A stretch of 64,000 nucleotides of DNA from Raphanus sativus (lineage: Eukaryota; Streptophyta; Magnoliopsida; Brassicales; Brassicaceae): positions 1,240,263 to 1,304,262 of the forward strand of contig NC_079512.1 in assembly GCF_000801105.2 (NCBI RefSeq), given 5' to 3'. Under the pieces are notes generated by a model. The model did not search any database, was not told the origin of the DNA, and saw only the letters and a list, made by a program, of their open reading frames with translations. The stretch's first letter is position 1, and the number at the start of each line of letters is the position of its first letter. The position numbers and the translations under genes are program-made. This document shows, in pieces, positions 11,845 through 23,870 of this stretch.

Positions 11845-13390
11845 ATATATTAAGGTTGAATATTCTTTGAAAGACTGCGTTTGATGTGATTATTGTATTG
11901 TTTGGGTCAGATTATCTTTTCTTATGCCGAAAGTTAAAAGTAATTGAATGCATTTAGGACTTAGACTTTTAGATCTTAATGAAAGCGATAGTACCTTAAG
12001 TAATCAAACTAAACAAACATGTTTAGAGCATCATAAAGGAATAGATACTCAGAGTTGTATCTCATAAATACAACAATAATAAGCTTATCATAGTAAATTA
12101 ATTAGTATTGAATATGATAAAAACGTAAACTAATTAGGAAAAAGCAAGTGTTATAACTTGTAAGAGTGTTTTACTCTTTTTGGTAAGTTTGTCAATAATG
12201 ACCATTTATTTCTATCTATATTTTCCTCTTTCGTTTTCTTCATTTTTCATATTTTAATATTATAGTATTTTCAGAGATAAACTAGTGTAGTAACTATGAT
12301 ATACTTTTCAGTAGATATCCCCATATAAAATGTGAATGTATCTGCACTATGTAACTACTCTCCCATGTGAATTTTATTAGAAAAGAAAAGATCAGAGCCA
12401 GAGGCCCTACTAATGCGGAGTGCACCATGCGAAGATGTTCGGTAAAATGTTTGCTTTCATTCACAATTTTGATCCAAACCCATTTTTTCCTGCTTCTTCA
12501 CTTTATTCCTATATTTCTTTCCGTATCAAGTAATTCATATACACCGTCCGATTTGGTAGATCACCTACACTTTACAGTTTTCACCAACTATACCCAATAT
12601 GAATCGTTGATCTTTTACACACGGCTCATTTTAGCCTACGCTTTTTATATAAATAAAAATAAAGTAAGACTTACTACGAACATATACTAACATTTATATT
12701 TATTCTTTCCAAAGTCCAATTCAGCTGTTATATAAATCTAGAAAATTCTCCCAAAAGCAGAGATATTTCAGAAAAAGTAAGTTATTAAAAACAGAAGAAA
12801 TTAGAAAAACCATCATGATCCAGTAAAACTGCATCTTCACAAGTTCTCAGCATAATATAGAGGAAAAACACCTGATCTTTTTCTTTTATAAAAATCCTAT
12901 TTTTTAAAAAATATATCTTAATAATTTATCTCATTTTAATTAATTATTAAAACTAAACGAACATTAATTATTATCTCATGTACATCTAAATAAACAAATG
13001 AATATACTTTTACTATAACTATATACTAACCTTTATAAATATCCTTCCTAGAGTCCAAATCAACTCTTTTATAAATATAGAAAATTCCCCCTCTAAAAGG
13101 GAAGATATTTCAGCAAAATTTAAATTTCAAAAACAAAAGGTTTAATTATCATTACATAAAAAAACAAAGATTAAACTACTGATAATAATAGATATGTGTG
13201 TGTGGCGGCACGTGCCGGCCTGCAACAGTAAAGCTAAAAAGCGTCCCGTCGAGACCGGGACTTTCTTCTCCCCCCCCCCTAAACTCACGATCCAACGGCT
13301 ACGCTTCTTCGCTTTTCCTAATCAACCGTCAGATCTCCATCTAACGGTCACTATTAAATCTAACTCCATTAAAATAAGAAAAGCTCCAAA
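11845..13390. other. AT-rich intergenic DNA upstream of the MORN gene
   Basis: No gene is supported. An imperfect direct repeat lies at about 12680-12780 and 13025-13125 (shared TACTAACMTTTATA..., AGTCCAA, TAGAAAATTC, GATATTTCAG), so a block of roughly 100 bp was duplicated about 345 bp apart. A CT microsatellite-like run (13395-13440) leads into the MORN leader. Confidence 0.45.
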
Positions 13391-13524
13391 CTCTCCCTCT
13401 CTCTCTCCCTCTCTCCCTCTCTCTCTCTTTCGATCTCTCTAAGCAAAGTGAGCTTGGCTTCGCCGCGAATAAATACTCTCCGGTACCGGAAAATTAAAAC
13501 TCTCACTTTCTTCTCCGTTTCGCG

Positions 13525-13563
13525 ATGCTCGGCACGGTTGTGCGGCGGTGGTTTGGCCGGTGA
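13525..13563 (+). promoter_or_regulatory. upstream ORF (12 codons) before the MORN start
   Basis: ATGCTCGGCACGG... opens a 12-residue frame (MLGTVVRRWFGR) ending in TGA at 13561-13563, only 18 nt before the main ATG at 13582. If the transcript starts in or upstream of the CT tract, this uORF lies in the leader and could reduce or condition translation of the main frame. Transcript start is not known. Confidence 0.45.
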
Positions 13564-13581
13564 TCATATCTCGCCGGAGAG

Positions 13582-15041
13582 ATGAGCCAATCGAAACTGA
13601 CGAGGACTCAATCGTCGCTGCTCAGATCGTCTCCGACGATTCGATCGTCGATTCACAGCCTCTCCTCGATCAACGAAGCCTCTCGCGACGATCTCGAAGC
13701 CGGCGGCGAGAAAGAGGAGAAACAGAGGAGGAGTAAAAAACAGAGCAAACCAATAAACCGAACCGGTTTAAGTTTAATCCGAATCAAACCGGGTCTAACC
13801 ACCTTCACACTCGCATCTTTCTTACTCTTCTCCGTCTTCTTCTTCTCCTCCTCTCAGACCGGTACGTCGGAGAATCTACTCCTCGGTTTAATCTTCCTCG
13901 CCGTCGCTCTCTTCTTCGCGTCGCGAAATATGGCGGTTATCAACCGGACCGTCCTCGCGATCAAACGAACCGGTAAAAAATTAACTCTACGAACCAAACC
14001 GAAACCGGTTCAATGGTACATCGGCGATTCTAAACCGGAACAGACCAAACCGGAGGAAGTAAACAGACCACCCTTCGGAGTACGGTTCTTCACTAACGGA
14101 GATATCTACGAGGGTGAGTTTAACGGAGGAAGAAGCCAAGGAAGCGGAGTTTACTACTATTACGTTAACGGACGTTACGAAGGAGACTGGGTCAACGGGA
14201 GATACGACGGTTACGGGATCGAGTCTTGGTCCAAAGGGAGCAAGTACAAGGGACAGTACAAGCAAGGAGCTAGACACGGTTACGGTGTTTACTGGTTCTA
14301 CACTGGAGATTCTTACTCGGGAGAGTGGTTCAACGGTCAGAGCCATGGGTTCGGTGTTCAGACATGCGCTGATGGGAGCTCTTATGTCGGAGAGTTTAAG
14401 TTTGGTGTCAAACATGGACTTGGGTCGTACCATTTCAGGTAATAATAAAGTTTGTCTTTTTATTACATGTACGAATCTCTCTGTTTTTTTTTTTTTTTGA
14501 GTTTTGAGTTTATGAATTGTTTGTAGGAATGGTGATAAGTACGCAGGAGAGTATTATGGAGACAAGATCCATGGGTTTGGTGTTTACCATTTCGCTAATG
14601 GTCATTATTACGAAGGAGCTTGGCATGAAGGTCGTAAACAAGGGTATGGTACGTATGGGTTTAGAACCGGAGATGCAAAATGTGGTGAATGGGATGATGG
14701 TCATCTCGTTAACCGGCTTCCTCTAGAGATCGGACCGGTTCATAAAGCTGTTCAGGTATATATTTATTTTTTGAAAAAAATATTTTGTTAATGACCGATT
14801 TACTGCTTAGTCTAGCAACTAAACACCGTCAAGATCGATTTTTGGAACATTAAAATTTGATTCTACTTAAAATTAACTGCAGAGTGCTCGAGAGATGGCG
14901 AGAAGAGGCGTGGATCAGAGACGGGTGGATGAGCAGGTGATGCGAGCTGTAGCTGCGGCTAACAAAGCTGCAACGGCTGCGAGAGTTGCAGCTGTGAAAG
15001 CAGTTCAAAATCAGATGGATGGAAAACTTTGTGAACGATGA
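13582..15041 (+). CDS. MORN-repeat protein with two membrane segments, 3 exons
   Basis: Exons 13582-14438, 14527-14755 and 14883-15041 join in phase to about 414 residues. The N-terminus is Ser/Arg-rich. Two hydrophobic segments follow (about residues 75-90, FTLASFLLFSVFFFSS, and 99-113, LLLGLIFLAVALFFA). From about residue 172 on there are seven to eight MORN repeats of the form YxGxWxxGxxxGxGxxxxxxG (for example YEGDWVNGRYDGYG and YSGEWFNGQSHGFG). The C-terminal exon is Ala-rich and helical. MORN repeats generally bind phospholipids or tether proteins to membranes; older database names calling this family SET7/9 methyltransferase reflect only the repeats, since no SET domain is present. It resembles At1g77660 in position and length (from memory). 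The frame is intact and expression is likely. Confidence 0.88.
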
Positions 15042-16201
15042 AAGGGACAAAGTTAAAGATGACGTTAACAAAGGGTGTCTTTTTTTTATTTGTAGCCCTT
15101 TGTGATCTTGAAACTATGAGAAGTTTTCTTTTTAACTAAGAATGTAAATGTATATAGAAGAAGTCGTGTTCTGTTCATCTTTTTTTTTTGTACAAAACTT
15201 ATGTGGTTGATTGATCTGAATCACTGACATATAGATTTGTTTAGTTTTGCTTGAAATCAATCTGAAAATCGAATCTATGTTTGGTTTCGTACTTGAGATT
15301 TGATCTCTCCTTTGTCTTAAGAAAAACATGAATAAAATAAACCAATATATTATTATTATTATTACTTCTATGACTAAAACAGGAGGAAGATTCTTCTAGC
15401 TCAGACTTGTCTAAGCTAGATTGTAGCCATATCAAGTAAAAAACTCTCAACGCAATGGATTTCTGTGGCCTGAGTACCTGTAAGTGGTCTGACCAAATTA
15501 GTTACCACATTTCAAAACTTCCAGGAAACTTCCTTTGTATTATGCATGTATTAGGTGAACGCATTAAATATTTTATAGTATAGCATTTATATTTTCTAGA
15601 TTTATTATATTAACATGTACAAACTGTACCTTTATCATCACTTAATGACTGCACAGTCCAACTAACCAGATTACTGTTTCAGTTGCATAACGATTGTACA
15701 GTGTAAACCTTATTTCAAATACTACACTATTTTATTACCTACATTTATAATGAAATTTTTTTTAAAGCTTCTTGTTTATACATATGTATTTAGTTATTTA
15801 TATAGTAGAATTATAGAATACTTCTTTGGTTGTCTAATTGAATAAATAGGTTAGTGCTTTTGATATTAAAAATAGAAAATAAGCTTTCTAAAAAAATTAA
15901 TAACATTCTTGAGTGTACGAGCCAATTCAATCTCAATGCGTCACCTTATGTACTCCACTGATTTTTCAGTTAAAGCACAATCGAAATATACTGATAGCTC
16001 AGCATCTCGAGTCATTCATACTTTAAAGTTTTATCCAATCTTATTTTGGATATTTTCATATGAAAAACAAAATAAAGTTCAAATCTAGTATTTATAACCA
16101 GCTCGTCGCCATGATATCAACATTGAAACTCAAATAATTAATTTTTTTCTTTTTGCTTAAACTGGAAAATAAATAAATGTTGATTGCGGAAAAACACGTC
16201 C

Positions 16202-16249
16202 AAAGCATACCTCGTTAGTGTTCCAAAAAAAAAAGCATACCTCGTTAGT
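16202..16249 (+). repeat. oligo(A) micro-insertion with 15-18-bp target duplication
   Basis: GCATACCTCGTTAGT is at 16205-16219 and again at 16235-16249 (18 bp if the AAA before each is counted). The intervening 15 bp are GTTCC-A10. Confidence 0.75.
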
Positions 16250-16781
16250 AAATGGTCGAAGAAGCCATGCATGTGTCCTCATCATAACTATCGTTAGAGG
16301 ATCTTAGTTTTTCTTTTAGATACATTATTATCCCTTCTTACTTGGATGTACATTTTTCAAGCTTTTATACATTTATACGTAAACATACCCTCTCCTTTTT
16401 TTTTTCTTTTTTTTGAAAAAGGCTTACACAAAAAAAAAGGCTTACATAAACATATTTGATACGTTGGCAATGGATGTTGTATTAAATGTCTCGGAATATT
16501 TAAAACTATATTATTAGATACTATATGGTAAATCGAATGATCGGTATGAGAAGGCAAATATGTAATGGTAATCTTGCTTACATCGACAGTTTGACTGTGA
16601 ATGTTTGGACATTCAAACCTTGGAAGTCTCCTCTCCAACAACTCAACATGCAAAATTCCTCTATAAGAAAAAACTGCTGGTCCAATTTTCAATCTCTATA
16701 AACAGAAAATTTACTGTGCCCTCTATAAATGAAAAATCAATTCGCATTAAAGATTACCTATAAGCTATGAGTCAAAAGCAT

Positions 16782-16845
16782 TTATTGAAATTATTGAGAT
16801 TTTTTCCTTCTGAAACTAAATTATTGAAATTATTGAGATTTTTTT
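16782..16845 (-). repeat. short retroposed insertion with about 19-24-bp duplication
   Basis: TTATTGAAATTATTGAGAT followed by T6-7 occurs twice, at about 16782-16805 and 16821-16845. On the minus strand the inserted unit reads TTTAGTTTCAGAAGG and then the A-run, i.e. stub plus oligo(A) between direct repeats. Confidence 0.55.
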
Positions 16846-16904
16846 ACACATTACGACACGTAATTTAATTATTTGATTGGTCGACTACATATTATTATTG
16901 ATTA

Positions 16905-16933
16905 CTAGTGGTATTCCGGCGTTACGCGCCGGA
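16905..16933 (-). mobile_element. Helitron 3' terminus (minus strand)
   Basis: On the minus strand the sequence reads hairpin CCGGCG...CGCCGG (16916-16932) and then AATACCACTAG, followed by host T. A hairpin about 10 nt before CTRR with insertion before T is the Helitron 3' signature. The same AATACCACTAG end occurs at 40545, so both belong to one family. The 5' end to the right was not found. Confidence 0.75.
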
Positions 16934-19669
16934 TTCGTATATTTTTTATTACATAAATTTAAAATTTATTTTATACTATTACATTTTGAACTAATCAACA
17001 TGAGACTTAGTAAAGAAAATATTCAGAAATATGAAAATGAAAAATATTTTAAAGAAAATGATAGTTGTCTGACCCCCTTTGATAATGGTTAATGGTCGTA
17101 GTGTATTATTATTTTTATGTTTCTTAGTTTAAAATGTAATAGTATAAATAGTTGTGACTAATCGATTCAATAAAAGTAAAATAAAAAATAATAGTCGTAA
17201 TAAAGTTAACTTAATTGAAATTAAATATAAAGTAAAGTTGATATTTTATTTAGACGTATGTAATAAAGTTTTGTTTATATAAACTTATTATTTTATTTTT
17301 GGCAAGAAACCCATTATGACTATGGAATATATTAGGAAATGAGGAAAAACATTATATATCTTGTTTGAAAATTAAAACGAAAAAAACAGTATGTAAATGA
17401 AACTAAAATTGGAACATAAAAACTCCTTTATAAATTGTCATAATGCATGCTGAACCATAGATGAGTTTCCTTATATATAGGACAGCTTATATTTGTATGA
17501 AACTATTGAACAATGCTGCAGAAAGAAAAATATGGCCTTTAATAAGAGAGCATATAGATAGGTTTCATTGTTGACTTCAAACTGCTATTTATGTAATTTA
17601 ATTATGAATATTTGTAAATAGCTATTTTGATTAACTTACAATTGTAATTGCTATTTGTGTTGAGACCGCTGCCCTTTTAAAACAATGAGATATGATTGCA
17701 TCATGAAAATTATAGAGGTTATATTATGGCGACTGGTGAGTAGGTGTAGAATTTTCTAGTTCACTTATAATGTATTTTGGTGGTATTGTGCGTATTCGGA
17801 AATGTTCTTTGTTTGACAATATACAAATAGTTTTGGCAGAAAATAACTGATGTAGTTTTTTGTTGTTAAGAACATAAATATTACCTTATCGATACATTAT
17901 TTGAACCTATAAAGTTTGTATAAGAGTCCATAACATCTTATAAAGATCTATAAATGATTTACAAAATGTTAATTAATCATTTGTAAAGTTCAAGATTAAC
18001 ATAAAAAATACATCAGTTATTCCATTTGTTTCAAGTCTCCTCTCCTGATAGCTTCTATGACCACATTGTAGGTGACTATGGTCCATGGATTCCATCAGGC
18101 ACTCATTTCCCTTCCCGCCTCAATTGACTTTCTATTGCAGGGACTCCTGTCTTCGCTTCACCTGACTCTTTTTTCACCTTTCTGAGCTTCTCTCAACTTC
18201 AGTGACAAGTCGAGTATCAATAATATTAACCTGACAACAACAACCGAGAGCATAATTGAATATGGTGCGGTTAAGTAAAAGAGAGGAAAAGGGTAAGATG
18301 TGATTAAGCAAAAGAAAAAAAATAATTCAATGAATAACAGGGTGTGCCAATCATTTTTCTGAATCAACCAAAGAGCTAGAGCTTAGCAAAACCCTACTTT
18401 TCTTAAAAAGAAACAAACAAAAAAAGAAGACACATACCCGCCAGAACAAAAAGTGAAGACGTACTTAGCGAATTTGGTAACAGCCCAATCCATTTGGCTC
18501 GTGAGGAAAGCCTTGCGATTTGACCAAATCCAGAAACTATGTTCAGAACACCAAGAGGAGACCTGCCTATCATAAATTTCAAGAAACATTGATTACTTCA
18601 AGGAGAATCTTTCCGTAAAAAGCAGTGAGGGGAATTTGTTCAGCCGTTCTGGAGGAGAATGGGGAGGAGAATGATCTGTCCAGCAACCTTTCGGTTCATG
18701 CAGTGTCTGGACATGATAGTTTGCATCAACTGGAACTGTTAATTAGTCCATCAATCTTATCCGCATCCTACACAACACATGAAAGCAATTTGGCAGCACG
18801 CTCTGACTTGACTTGTATCACTTTTCCCTAACAAAAACAGAAAAATTAACAAATTCATAGACATGAATCAAACATAATACATGGGACTGAATCTATGTGA
18901 AATTTCCAAACCCTATAATTAACCAAGAAATATAAAAACCACTCAATCTAATTAAATATATTATGGTGATGGCAGTTTATACTGGAAAAGGAAGGTGAGG
19001 GATAATAAGGAGGATAAACTTTTTTTATCATTGACTGTTAACCCATTGGCTCCCTTCTTTTTAACATAGATTAGGTGCCTCCGTGAAACTAAGGGCAAGC
19101 GCGACCACCGGCTGCTATGAACTCGACCGGCTGAAAGCAGATCACCATCAAGGTCTGATATTTATACTTGAAGATTCAGCCGGTTATGGTAGGATGGGAA
19201 GAGGTCGAATGAATGCTTACAGTCAGAGGGGTGGATCAAAAACTCAGAGTTAAGAACGGATTAGTGGAAGGCTGAGACGTAACTTGAGAGGAAGAAGATG
19301 CTTAATGATACGTGGGCTTGACCTAATATTGGGCTTAATAACAAAATTTAATAAGAGCCCAGTTCGGAAAAGAGCAGATTACACAGAAATTGTTGTATGG
19401 TGTGACAACACGTGTCACAAAAACCCCTTACCTCCTTGATGACGTGGACGCAGGAGAAGCCAGAATACTCCTCCTTTTTAAATTAAGTTGTTTGGAGTTT
19501 TGCACACAATTTTAAAACTAATTAAATATTTAAATTTATCTTTGTTTGGCCATTAGAATTACATAACATTTATTGTTTATCTATGTTTAATTAGGGGCAA
19601 AAAAACATTAGTAAAAATGAATTAAAATCATAAAACAACGTTTAGTTTGTAACAAAAAATTTATGCTAT
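16934..19669. other. Helitron-derived and unexplained non-coding DNA
   Basis: The first part is AT-rich and probably the body of the Helitron ending at 16905. From about 18000 to 19450 base composition rises to near-genic levels, but no long open frame or domain is seen on either strand. A TGGGCTT motif near 19316 and pyrimidine-rich blocks on the minus strand would fit a captured promoter or exon fragment, or a non-coding transcript. Confidence 0.35.
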
Positions 19670-20593
19670 AACGACACTTGACACTTACTCTTGTGAACAT
19701 ATCTTTATCTCCTCCTTCCTCTCTAAAAACTTCCTTCCTCTCTCTAAGTTTCCTCCGATCATCTTCCTCCGGTTACCGACTCCGGTGGCTTCCATAGCGC
19801 CGGAGTCGGGGTTCTAATCTCTAGTTTTCTTCTCGGTGTTGTTGCATGTCGATTTCGAAAGTAATAATCGGTAGATCCATTTCTTTTCAAGATTGGATCG
19901 GGTTTAAGCTTGCTTCGTGATGAAGGTACGGGATCTGGGTTTTCAATGGCGTGGTATTTAGTCTCCAACTCTGCATGTTTCCTTCTCCTCATCGATGGTC
20001 TCTTTGGCTTCATACTGTCTCGATCCTTCTTCCGTCTTGCTTCTCAAGACTGACTTTGGCCGGTGTGAAGCGATTCGCTCCCTGTCTACAACCTAAAGGT
20101 CAGATCGAGGCCTTGTCCTTAACTTGCTTCTTCTTGACGTCCCTAGTCGCATGTTTGACCTCTTCGGTTCCTTGTCGCATGTTGACTTAGTCAATTTCGG
20201 GTGAATTTTATAGAACTTTTGTTCTGTTCCCCGTTTGAAGCTTTGGTTTCTTGCTCAAATCCGCTTGCGCTATTCACTATGGGAGGTATCAGTTTCAAGT
20301 TCTCTTCATCAAAGAGCCGATAGGAGTTTGGACGTCTTGTTGCTTAGGAGATTTCTTCACTGTCTTTATCTGTGTTTGCTAGCTTTTATCAATATTAGGT
20401 TTTTGCTTTCAATCGACATGTATTATGTTTCCAGGGATTGTTCTTTATCCGCTGACCTAGGATTCCGAGAGTTTGTTTAACTCGTCGGCTTTGGTTATCA
20501 GTTGTTGGTTTGATCTTCAAGCTGGTCCTCTGTAAAATGTTTAAGCTAATATAATCTCTTAGTGTTAAAAAAAAAAACGACACTTGACACTTA
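19670..20593 (+). mobile_element. 0.9-kb non-coding poly(A) retroposon with 16-18-bp target duplication (Sadhu-like)
   Basis: AACGACACTTGACACTTA occurs at 19670-19687 and 20576-20593 (16 bp plus shared A residues). Between them lie 890 bp (19688-20577) ending in ...CTCTTAGTGTT-A11 directly against the second copy. The body is of transcript-like composition (CT-rich start, TGTAAAATG near the 3' end) and has no conserved open frame. Length, poly(A) end and long TSD match the Sadhu class of non-LTR retroposons known from Arabidopsis; the family name is inference, and a processed non-coding RNA copy is the alternative. Confidence 0.7.
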
Positions 20594-21314
20594 ATTAATA
20601 TGAAACAGAAGAAATATGATTTACGGATGCTTTCTAATATTTATGGAAGATATCTATATTCTTTTTACTTCCTTAGTATCCCATCCTTCCGCATGACGTG
20701 CATACTAATGGCCGTGTTTATTACGAAGTTTTTCTTGTTTAACTTGTGATATCCCAGATATATATAACAGACAGTCAAGATTAATCTTTAACTCAACATG
20801 CAGTTCACAGACGAATCCTTTTCTGGGTAGTCAATATTCAAATGAGTTATAAATAATAGATTCATATTCACGTAGTAATATGTGAAACTAATAATTCCAC
20901 ATTAGAAGAGAATAATCCATATCCAAGACAAACATGATGACTCCTCGTCCAATTGACGTACTTAGACTACCACATTGTAGTTATTATAAAGTTAATTATA
21001 TTTTCTGTTTTATAAATAATATCAAGTTAATATTTTTGACACAAAATAAGAAAATGACTAAAACATATTTTTATTTTGTAATTACATCTGTTTAACTAAC
21101 AATATTTTCAATTAATAAAATTATATATAAAAAAGTCAATACAATTTGTAACTAACATTAAGTTAAAATAGACATAATTTTAGTTAAAACTGAAAATTAA
21201 TATTCTCTTTATAACAATAAAAAATAAAAATAATATTTTTGGTCAAACAAATGGAATATATTCAAAGAGTGATCTTTGAATGCATCATATTAGTAGTTCT
21301 AATACCTTTTATTA
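20594..21314. other. AT-rich intergenic DNA
   Basis: No gene is seen. The stretch about 20985-21265 resembles a decayed Stowaway-type element (paired TTATAAATAA/TTGACC blocks similar to the MITE at 11580), but its termini are no longer recognisable. Confidence 0.35.
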
Positions 21315-21345
21315 CTAGTACTATGGGCGACCTGCCTTACGGGCA
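21315..21345 (-). mobile_element. possible decayed Helitron 3' terminus (minus strand)
   Basis: The minus strand reads GCCCGTAAGGCAGGTCGCCC, then ATAGTACTAG, then T. The CTAG|T end and GC-rich segment at the right distance fit a Helitron, but the hairpin stem is poor. If real, the small VOC gene at 22468-23138 lies inside its body and could be a captured gene. Confidence 0.4.
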
Positions 21346-21920
21346 TGATTTTATTTGAAAATATTTAAATTTTATAAATAATTTCAAAAATATTCTAACA
21401 ATTAAATGACTATAAAATAAACAAATAACAAATGTAGATCATATTTATTTTTAGTAGAGATTTTCTGTCTAAGTTTAAAAGTGAGGTAACATTCACTATT
21501 TTCTATTTTATAGAGAATACAAAATTAGCAAAGAAAAATTGAGGAAAAAGTAATGATTTCTATTTCTTTTTATTGCTGCTATTTCATTTTAACATAATAA
21601 TTCAATAGAATTATTTAAATTTTATAAAGCTGAATTTTAGAAATTTTTAGTAAGAATATTTGATATACTTTGTGTGTGTTGAATCCATATGATAAAATAC
21701 AAAATTTTATATGTAATTCAATAAAATAACACAAAATATAAAATGTAAAATAAAATTAGAAATTGAAAAGCATTTTATAGTAAAATAAAAAATAAATTGC
21801 TTTGTTTCTGATTATATAAAATTTATATACCTTTTTAATTTATAATTTAATGAAATACAATCAGAGACATATTAAAGATAACCATAAAAAATTTCTTTTC
21901 TTATATAACCAACATAAGTT

Positions 21921-22410
21921 TCAAGCGACTGAAACCCATAAAATTCTTAGATGTAGGAAACCAAACTTGAATTGTGTTCGATGATACCACCTAAAATCAC
22001 GTACACTGGTTCTTCCAGTTTGCATGCGCTTTACCAGCTGGCGAAACGAATCCGCCAGAGAACTGCGAAGTACGAGGAGGTCAGAAGTAACGGTAGAACC
22101 AATCTTTATCTCTTCAAGAACAAGAGGGGCATAGAACTCAACACTAGTCATCCATTCTTCCAAGCTCTCAAGATCACACATTGTTGGATTGAGTAACAGA
22201 GTTACCGCTAATGATTGTCGGAAAGAGTTAACTCTTTCCAACTATTAAAAGTGAAAAAACACTCAGAATAACAACAAAGAATAATGCTTTCAAAAGAAAA
22301 TTATAGACTAGTACTAGTACCTCATCAAAAATGGCACGCAGAGGAGTCTCACAAAATTTGACAATGTCTTCAGATTCGTACACAAATCTAATATTTCTTA
22401 TCTCCGACAT
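21921..22410 (-). CDS. uncharacterised two-exon reading frame next to the VOC gene
   Basis: Exon 1 (22410-22321, MSEIRNIRFVYESEDIVKFC...) ends at a good donor (GAG|GTACTAG). Exon 2 (22241-21921) follows an AATAG acceptor and continues in phase, giving about 136 residues. I recognise no domain. Exon 2 contains an acidic helical stretch (DLESLEEWMTSVEFYAPLVLEEI). It begins 58 bp downstream of the VOC gene stop on the same strand, so it could be a neighbour gene or the displaced 3' part of a longer ancestral gene. The C-terminal 25 residues look non-conserved and a donor (CTG|GTAAAG, about 22037) would remove them. Gene status is uncertain. Confidence 0.35.
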
Positions 22411-22467
22411 TTCCTGTAATCAAACGATCCAATTTCATTATAATGGTTAAAAAAACTAAAAAGGTAA

Positions 22468-23138
22468 TTAAGCTTTAATCTTTTGTAGCGTGCGGTAGCT
22501 GGTCAAAGTTTTTTGTGCGTCTGAGGAAAGTAATAAACCACTGGAATTGTCAAGAATATAAGTCCAATCTTTCATTTCGTTACATATAGCAGGGAGATGG
22601 CGGTCGAGGTTGCACTAAACAATCAAATAATTAAAATGTTAAAATCACTAAATAAGAAAACCAAATAATAATTAAATCATAATTACCTTTTCACAAGAGT
22701 CGATGTGCGGATAGAGATCAGAGTAATCCTTCTTATACTCTGTTAGAAGCCAACAAACACCAAAAGGACCCCACAACTTTACTGTGCATCTCTCTTTTTC
22801 TAGATCACTTTCTAGTTCGCTTTCTATAAACCTTGGATCTTGTTTTATGGCCTGAAGAGAGTCACGATCCAGAAGAAGTTCCAAAACTGTGTTCCTGTAA
22901 CACAAATCATTATGTAATGAGTAGTTATAAAAAGTTCAAAAGTTCAAAATATAAATACTCACTTTGATGGTGGAGTTCCCGAGGTAACAATGACATTAGA
23001 ATCATAGATACTCAGCAGAGTACTATTGTCATTGTAGTCATGGATTCTCTTAGCTTTAAAAGAGCTAATATATAGGTTCACAGCAGCTTGAACGTAGACA
23101 GGTTCTAGAGTAATATAGTGAATTACTCCCTCAGACAT
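22468..23138 (-). CDS. small VOC/glyoxalase-fold protein, paralogue of the 57-62 kb genes
   Basis: Exons 23138-22963, 22894-22687 and 22614-22468 join in phase to about 176 residues. The protein starts MSEGVIHYITLEP, and exon 2 ends its VOC part with VKLWGPFGVCWLLTEYKK, matching VMLKDPFGIYFVLIEEKK of the fusion genes. The first intron has the same position and phase (phase 2) as intron 1 of the gene at 60630-62541, so the two are homologous. The third exon is unrelated to the SURP region and ends in a stop. The metal-ligand pattern of enzymatic glyoxalase I is not obvious, so a catalytic role is not claimed. It may be a captured or degenerating copy, since a possible Helitron end lies downstream at 21315. 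Confidence 0.55.
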
Positions 23139-23375
23139 CCTTAATAAAAAAAGACACAGTTTAAAATGGCAGATTCTAAAAAATCAAGAAGATGCGAAAT
23201 GGAAAAATCAATTCTAAAATACATTAATATGACTGTAACAGCTAATGACAAGATGTCAAAATATAAATCGAGAGATAAAGCTTTTCTTAGAGAGGAGCAC
23301 AACAAACTGTTCGATACAAATTGTGCGACATGAATCAATTCTTAAATTATTTAAAGACAACTTGTGATTGAAGAC

Positions 23376-23870
<495 letters not shown>

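Larger units (their letters stand above)
15042..16904. other. intergenic DNA downstream of the MORN gene
   Basis: The MORN 3' UTR probably occupies the first 100-200 bp. No further gene is supported. The minus-strand open frame around 16357-16692 has no domain. Two or three micro-insertions lie here (16202-16249, 16782-16845, and a possible GGCTTACA/C-A9 event at 16420-16446). Confidence 0.45.
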
